Source: Lepraria neglecta (Eukaryota; Ascomycota; Lecanoromycetes; Lecanorales; Stereocaulaceae). Taken from it: a stretch of 64,000 bases of DNA. Shown piece after piece: positions 57,401-64,000 of this stretch (the stretch's first letter is position 1; each line of letters opens with the position of its first letter). The DNA lies in the NCBI GenBank assembly GCA_033220425.1, contig CM065651.1:1426001-1490000 (forward strand), given 5' to 3'. The position numbers and the translations under genes were made by a program. The notes under the pieces are model-generated. The model saw nothing but the letters and a program-made list of their open reading frames with translations, searched no databases and had not been told where the DNA came from.

Positions 57401-60400
57401 AAAAATAGTATTATATACCGCTTACCTATACCTATAAGCTGGCTCGATCTATCGTTGTACGATATATTAGCGTGTAACTTGGATAAAGCCTGAAATACTT
57501 TACCGGAATTAAGTCTAGCTCACCGCCTGTATATAATAAGGTTGTGATCCTTGAGTTATTAAACGGGAGTCGCGCGGACCTCTACGCGCTCTTAGTACTA
57601 ATTCGATTAAGGTAGATAGATTTATACTTTCGCTATCTAGCGATAACTATATAGTAGCGGAACGGTACGATAGCCCGTAACGCAGTCTGGAATATAAATA
57701 AATTCTTATACCGAGTTCTCTGTTTCCAAATCTGTCGCTATTACTCTATAGTATCGAAGTATATTCAAATTTTCACTAAGATCTACTAGCTAAAACGCTT
57801 GGAAGCCTAATGAGCCAAGTCTGTTCAATATTGGTAGAATTGGTTTATACCTTATCTATATATATTATTAAAGGAGATAATAGTCGTGTATTTCATTCCT
57901 TCAGAGTATTCTACTTATTATATTACTTATAGTTTCTTCTCCTTTATCTTCTTCCGATTATTGAAATATATAGTAAGTTACTCGCCCGAACACCGTTTTA
58001 TATAGCTATTAACCAAATTACCTAATATTTATATAAATACAAATCTCTATTCAGACTATACTATTGCCTATTATTTTATATTATTATTATATTTAATATA
58101 TTTCCTAGAAAGATAACTAATATAGTATAGTAAGCCGCCGTAGCCGTGAATACCTCTTATCTCCGGGCTTTTGTAAAGAGTAAGTAAGAAGCCGAGAAGA
58201 GTATTATAAATACGAATACGGTTAGGATCTAGTAATTACTTTTCTAATTAAATTCTACTTACGTTATAGGCTGAAGCCTAAAGATTATAACTACGGGGTA
58301 AAGGAGTAGTATAGCTACTATAATAGTAAGAAGGATTCGTACTAAGACGTCGATACGTTCGGCTAATAGTAGTTATAGGTCTTCCTTGCCCGACTTTATC
58401 TTCTATTCGGGGGTCTAGAATAGGTACTACTTATTATTATTAGGATAGAGCTCGAATTACGTTTAATAAGTATATAAGGTTCAAATTTATAGTAGATCTT
58501 TAACGGCGATTATTAAAGTATAGGTCTAGTAAGTTAAAAACCGGATTACTTACTAGTATTACTACTTTTAAGACTTTATTTAGTATATCTTCTAGAAAGG
58601 TATTAAACTAGCCGTATTCGGGGCCGCAGCCAATAGCGGCAAGATCTGGCCCTCGACGAATCTAAGCGAGTTCGTTGTCTACAAGACTCTATATATTACT
58701 AGCCAGGTTATATAAGTTATTCTAGGCTCTTTCCGTCGGTCTTTTGATTGCTTGAATTTATTATATATATAGTAATACTAAGTCTAGATACTATAAATAA
58801 TATGCTTAGAGAAAAACTTCACGTAACGTACTATATTGCGCGAGTTTATCGTAGAGCTTTTCAATAAGCTCCTTACGCCTAGAATCCTTATAAGCGTAGT
58901 CTATTCGCCTCGAGACGAGCTTTAAAGGATCGCCTTTCTCGGACTCCTATATATTAAGCCTTTTAAGCTTTTCTTAGATTTCGACGAGTCTATCCTAGAG
59001 GTAGAGTAGTATATAATAATAAAGCTAGCCGAACTTTTAATAGATAAAGAAGTCCGCGTCAAGGTCTTTAATTATAGTAACTTTGCCGTATCTAGAATCG
59101 TAGTCGTCTACTATAGTAATAGATTAGTATAATTATAGTACCAAGATAATATTTTACTAATAAGAGCTAACTACTTGCTATATAATATCCTTAGGATTAG
59201 AAAGACGAAGCGTAGCCCTAATTCGAGCGCTAATAGACTTAGTACCTATAACTAATTATATTAACTTAAGAACCCGCCCCGTACCCACAAGTTTTCCGTA
59301 CTATAATAACCGTTTTCTTGGTTTATATATGAATATACTTTAAAGAGGTTCGATAAGCCTAATCTAGGCTCTATTAGCGATAATCCTGAGTCCGAGTATT
59401 ATATTAGTAGCACGAAACACCCCCGAGGGTTACCTATACCAGCTTCAGCTGGAAATATATCTATATCTTTTAATTCCTCTGTGTAGTTATCCGGTATAGC
59501 GTGTCAAAAAAATTTCTGCCGAAATAGTTTCCGCTAGAGTTAGGGGCAAAGGCTTAATAGGATAGGCTAGGTATTATAAACCTAGGATAGTAGCGTTACG
59601 ATTTCGAGATAGGAATCTACTATAACCTCTAGTACGGTAGTGGACGCAGGGAAGTCCTATCGATACGTGGCCCTACTAAATCGCGAAGGTAGTTAGACTA
59701 TATACCTCAGGTGATTATTAGATATATATAGCTTTTCAGCCCCCAATAAAGCCAATTGGCCGGGACTTAGAGCATCTACAGATTTTAAAATATGCCCTTA
59801 TCTTTGCCCGAGATTTTGTCTAGGCGTCGCGTTAGTCGCGTTACCTAAATATGCCTAATCGCCTCCTGCCGGTACTATACTATTAAGGATTCAAGACGAG
59901 AAAATCCTTGCGGCAAGAGATACGCCAATAATATTGTAAATCTTAACACTAGCTTCTAAGTTAGTCTCTAAGGCTATCTAGATACTCTTCTACTATAAAC
60001 GCTCTAATTCCAAGCTATATTAATAACCCCGTCAATGAAATGCCACCTTCTATCCTACTAACTCTAGGCTCTATAGGACTCGGGGTTTTACCTTCCTCGA
60101 TCCTCGGGGTATTACTATTAGTCCTACCGGTATCTATTCGCCCTTGCCTGAAAATCTTATAATCTATTAGATATCTGATTCAGCGGAGAGTCCTAGGTAG
60201 ATAGTACTCGACTTACTACGCCGGGTTTAGTATAAATTTAGAAGGAGAAGAAAGTATTAAAACGAAAAAGCTTTTCTTAGTAGTTTAATATTTACCGCTA
60301 TTAAAGTAGGTAGATATAACTATAGTAAAGTCTTATTCACCGAATCCCAAGGTTAAAGTATTTTATCCTCTATCTTCAATATATCTAAAGTTATAACCCC

Positions 60401-63400
60401 TATTACGATATATTATCTATATAGCTAGTTCTCTGCAGAACCAGGGCGCCTCGCCCTTGTCCTTAGGCTTAGTCGCTACTAGTTCCTCTATATTCTCTAT
60501 TTTCTCGTTATTTATATTCGCTATCTATCTATTACCGGCTAAATTTAACTTCTTTAAACCGAGAAATTAGATATAAGTATCAAAATTTGCTAAGATAATA
60601 GCGTATTCTTCTCTCCTTATAGGATCGTATTCGCCTTCTTCCGCTATAAAGCCTAGCGGACCTAGACTATTATTTTGGATTACTTATAGTCTCTTTAAGA
60701 AGTCCTCCTAAGTCTTAATATTATTACTATCTATAATAGGACGACTAATAGAGAGGTTTAGCGTTAATATCCTAGGATACCTATAAATATTGAAAATTAG
60801 CGCTTCTATTTCTAAAATATATAAGCTAGAGAATCTAGTCCCTAATATATAGATAAGTAAGATGAAGCGCTAATAGTATTGCGAGAAAACCAAAATTATA
60901 TATTCTATAGGAGACCCGCTAGTACTCTTTATAATATATACTATTATTCCTTATCCTTATTAGGCCCTATAATAAAGATAATAGATCGCTTATCTAATTT
61001 GGCGCTAAGTATACTACCCCTATCGCTAAATGGATTCAGAAAGTTTAGTAGCTCCTGTAGAGTATTAATAGGTAGCTATATATTGTGTGCTCCGGCCCCG
61101 TTCCCTATACGAATATAACCCCCGCTAGTGCGAGGGGTTGAAAAGAATATTGATAAATATAGATAAACTAAGATTATAAGCTCGATATTTGGTTATTACT
61201 TAGTTATAGCCTAGAATAGAATATTTAGGCTAACTAATAGGCCTATCTTCCTTCTCGAGTATATAGTAGGGAATCTTCTATAGAACGTTATTATAGTTTA
61301 CCGCATCGATTTTAGGGGATTAAGTATATATTCTACCCTTCCTATCGCAGTCGGGGAATAAAAGAGGTTAGAACTTATATATACCCGATCTATCTGCGGC
61401 TTCAGGGTTACTTCTAGTATCCGGTCGACTCTCGATAATTATCAAGTTACCGCTATATTCGTCTTGTTGTAGATATAGACTAACCCTTGTAAGACTAAGG
61501 TCTAGTATTACTTATAGTAGTCGACGGTAAATTCTAACTATCTCTAGCTCCTTAGAAGTAGAATCGAATTTGTTTTTATAAGAACTTCTACTCCCTTACT
61601 CGTCCCTAATAGAGAGATTATTAATAGGAAATCGGTAGTATTAGTAGTAGGACTATAGGTTATCTTCTTCTCTATACTAGTTTAATAGAAGAAATATATA
61701 GCCTTTATAGATCTTGAAAACAAGGTTTTATTCGGGTAAGGCGTTAAAGAGGTCTCCTATCTATAGAAGATAGCTCCCTTACTCGGGAGAGAAAGCTACT
61801 ATATATATAGTCTATAAAAAAGGTGGATCTCTAGAGAGAAAGTAGAGGTTCTCCTGAGTATATCTAACCTTAATACCGGGACGGAGCGAAGGGCCTTTAA
61901 TTAGATCCCTACTCTATTCTTTACGCAATATATACCGAATATAGTTAGGTATATCCTCTCCTAGATATACGGTAATAAAATAGCTTAGCTAATTATTAGC
62001 TATAAGAAATGATAAGGTATTAGCTTTATATTAGAGGATTTTAAGTATAAAGCGGGAATCGGTAAAGGCTAGCGAAAGGGCCGCTTCTTAACTAGCTAAT
62101 TAGTAGATAAGACCTTTAACATCGATAACTAATTCGGTCTTAGCGGCTTTATAAACTTCTAGGATATAGATATTTAACCCTTGAATATAGTAAAGAATAC
62201 CGGCTTCGTATAAGATTAAGGTGCCGTACCTAAGCTTTACGACTAAGTAAGGCCTAGCGAGAGCGAATACTACTCGCCTAGAAGTAAAACGGCGAATAGC
62301 CTCTAAATAGCTAATAACTTTACTTCTAGCGCTTTTACCCTTGTAGGAATATAGAATATAAGCCTAATCGTTCGGTTAGTAATCGAGATACCCGCTAAAT
62401 TATAGAAAAATACTTCGACTATAATTTTGCAGATTTCCTCTCTATCTAGAAGACCGAGCGATTTCTTATAAGTAAGCTTATACTTGATATAATCTTCTAG
62501 AGTAAGATAGTAAAGAATCTAATATTAAACTTCCGGCGGCAAATTTAATAATAGTACCGCCAAATTGAATAAGGGTACTGCTATAGTATCTCGGTATTTA
62601 TAATAATTAGAAGTTTAAAGGAATTCGATGTTTAAAAGAGCGCGGGGCTATAATATTACGGGAAATATTGGCTTAGTCTCCTGTATATATACCCTACTTA
62701 TTCGTAGACTCGCCACGTTAACACGCTAACTGACCAAATTAGTACCTGCCCCACTTATTTCGTATACTTACTGCGTTAGTAATAGCTGAACCCGTAGAGG
62801 CTCCCTAATTATAGCCTAATTTAAGGTATAGGGCGTAAGGCAATAAGCGGGCAGAGGGGCTAAGTATAGTCTACTCGGGCTGGAACTTATACCGCTTTAT
62901 CTGCCTTAATTAGCGTGATAGGTATATAAATAGGGCTAACGGAATATATAGTACGCTGGAATAATATATGGCTGCCCAAAGGTGTACTTAGAAATATGCC
63001 AATCCTCTGAAATAGTCTACTCCTACAAGGGGTGAAAACGTTACTATTCCCTACTCCTTGGCGATTGAGGCCGGCTAAGGCAAAATATATACTATAATAA
63101 GTAATGTAATAGAGAGTAAAGCGGTCCTTGGGAGCATGAAGAGGCCTGGATAATACCTAGCGTGTTCTATATAGTACGTTAGTCGATCTAAAGAAGTCGA
63201 AGGTCTTTTAGGTAGGAGTGGGGGAAAGAATATCTAAGGCGATTACGAAGATACTATACTAGAGATCTTCCTTGGACTTTAGCGGCGTGACTAGTACTAT
63301 ATACGAGCCTACTATATAGGAATACAAGCGTATTGCTCGGCCGCAGCTAATAATTGCTGAATATTGCTTGCCGCTTATATAATAATTGCTAATACCTTTG

Positions 63401-63689
63401 TAGCGTGGCCGTCGACCGGCTTTTCGTACTACCGCGACTATATAACTTTAAAATATCCGTCGAGGTATAGAACTATTGTATAATGTTTAAAGCCAAGCTT
63501 ATAAGCCGTACTTAATTATCTAGCTATTATATCCCAATATAAACCTTGCCTAGTAACGTTCTTAGTATACTTAATCGTTTCTTTTACTCCGTTATATCTC
63601 CTACTAAGCTAATACCTTCCTCTTAGATTCCTTCTCCTTAAGCTTGATTTTAATAATAATACTATTCTACTCGGTAGCTATAATATTAA
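51451..63689. other. RIP-mutated repeat block, mostly unclassified
   Basis: About 12 kb without a host gene. A chromodomain-like remnant is readable on the plus strand near 54,090-54,260 (ILGKRETVLGTEYIVRWKH, then ELGNIRELLREFEAKYRARH). A related 60-bp segment recurs near 62,939-63,000, and a weaker one near 63,169. Patches at 53.88-54.0 kb and 54.83-54.93 kb are less mutated. Long stretches of codon-like composition (52.4-53.1, 55.9-56.5, 58.2-59.3, 60.2-62.5 kb) suggest decayed element frames, but no family could be named. Confidence 0.5.
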
Positions 63690-64000
63690 TTTATAGATAC
63701 TATAGCGTATAAGGAAGAGCTAGAGGTAATATAGGGAGGTATATATACCTAGTAAGGACCGCGGTAGGAGGCCTAAGGCTCTATACTACCTACTAGAAGA
63801 AGAGCTTCTGGTATATTTAGAATAACGTCCTATAGCCTTCTTCCTTCTAGATAAATTTGATATTTAAATCGGTAAGGCTATAATCTAGAGAGCTCTTACC
63901 CGCCTTTATTAGTCTTAGAAGAAGTACTACAAAATTGCTAAAGAATGTAATCGAGAGCTTCGAAAAGCTTGGATAAGGAGATATTAGGATATTACGGAGC
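63690..64000 (+). mobile_element. Tc1/mariner-like DNA transposase, 5' part, cut by the window edge
   Basis: On the plus strand the reading around 63,750-64,000 resembles the segment between the DNA-binding domain and the catalytic core of fungal DDE transposases of the Tc1/mariner superfamily. Its landmarks are a GRRPKALYYLLEEELLVYLE-like block, then LLDKFDI (a DEF-type helix), RALTRLY, and KKYYKIAKECNRELRKAW. The last block corresponds to the family pattern of a W-S/T-R-K-K helix followed by IAKERNxELR. Stops interrupt it (for example after VYLE and within the RALTRLY helix), mostly TAG, consistent with RIP of TGG or CAG. The catalytic triad would lie beyond the window, and the 5' inverted repeat was not found. 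Confidence 0.6.

Noticed and set aside
57975-57998. Possible inverted copy of the 50.6-kb island start
   Set aside because: Only about ten bases agree, with mismatches in the GC core; judged coincidental.

Overview
The window comes from a filamentous ascomycete, most likely a dothideomycete of the Capnodiales/Mycosphaerellales type. That placement is inferred. It rests on short spliceosomal introns (about 48-125 nt) with GTRNGT donors and CTRAC-like branch sites, fungal families such as HET-domain proteins, BMT2, LOC1 and FES1, and a repeat block that carries the signature of repeat-induced point mutation (RIP): CpA and TpG strongly depleted, TpA in excess, CpG kept.

Positions 1 to about 30,450 form a normal gene-bearing arm. 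In order it holds: the first exon of an unidentified basic protein (minus), BMT2, a GFA-type zinc protein (minus), a decayed kelch gene, an unknown fungal protein, a HET-domain gene, a decayed F-box gene, a large HET-like gene (minus), CENP-I/Mis6, actin (minus), FES1, a derlin (minus), the centromeric histone CENP-A, the cohesin loader MAU2 (minus), an Eht1/YheT-type alpha/beta hydrolase, LOC1 (minus), and a broken multipass membrane protein gene. Actin (375 aa), CENP-A (167 aa), derlin (248 aa), MAU2 (775 aa), the hydrolase (427 aa), LOC1 (181 aa) and GFA (176 aa) were assembled here from exons whose lengths and phases agree exactly. Several other genes carry one or more single-base frame changes, some in mononucleotide runs, so either local gene decay or consensus error has to be considered.

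From about 30,450 to the end there is no convincing host gene. The block starts with a complete-looking chromodomain Ty3/Gypsy fossil (30,453-37,545, minus strand, 173-bp LTRs, 5-bp target duplication). Next comes a tyrosine-recombinase retroelement fossil (38,198-42,769) whose ends form split direct repeats A1 ... B1-A2-B2, the Ngaro/PAT layout, and then a Gypsy integrase fragment. Three degenerate copies of a roughly 160-200-bp repeat follow, running directly into a 33-bp minisatellite of about 20 units that shows no RIP. The rest is heavily RIP-mutated sequence with a less mutated island near 50.6-51.4 kb, chromodomain-like remnants, and the start of a Tc1/mariner-like transposase at the right edge.

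Functionally, three chromosome-segregation genes (CENP-I, CENP-A, MAU2) lie within about 11.4 kb, beside a large RIP-mutated heterochromatin-like block. Whether that block is pericentromeric, subtelomeric or an internal island cannot be decided from sequence alone.
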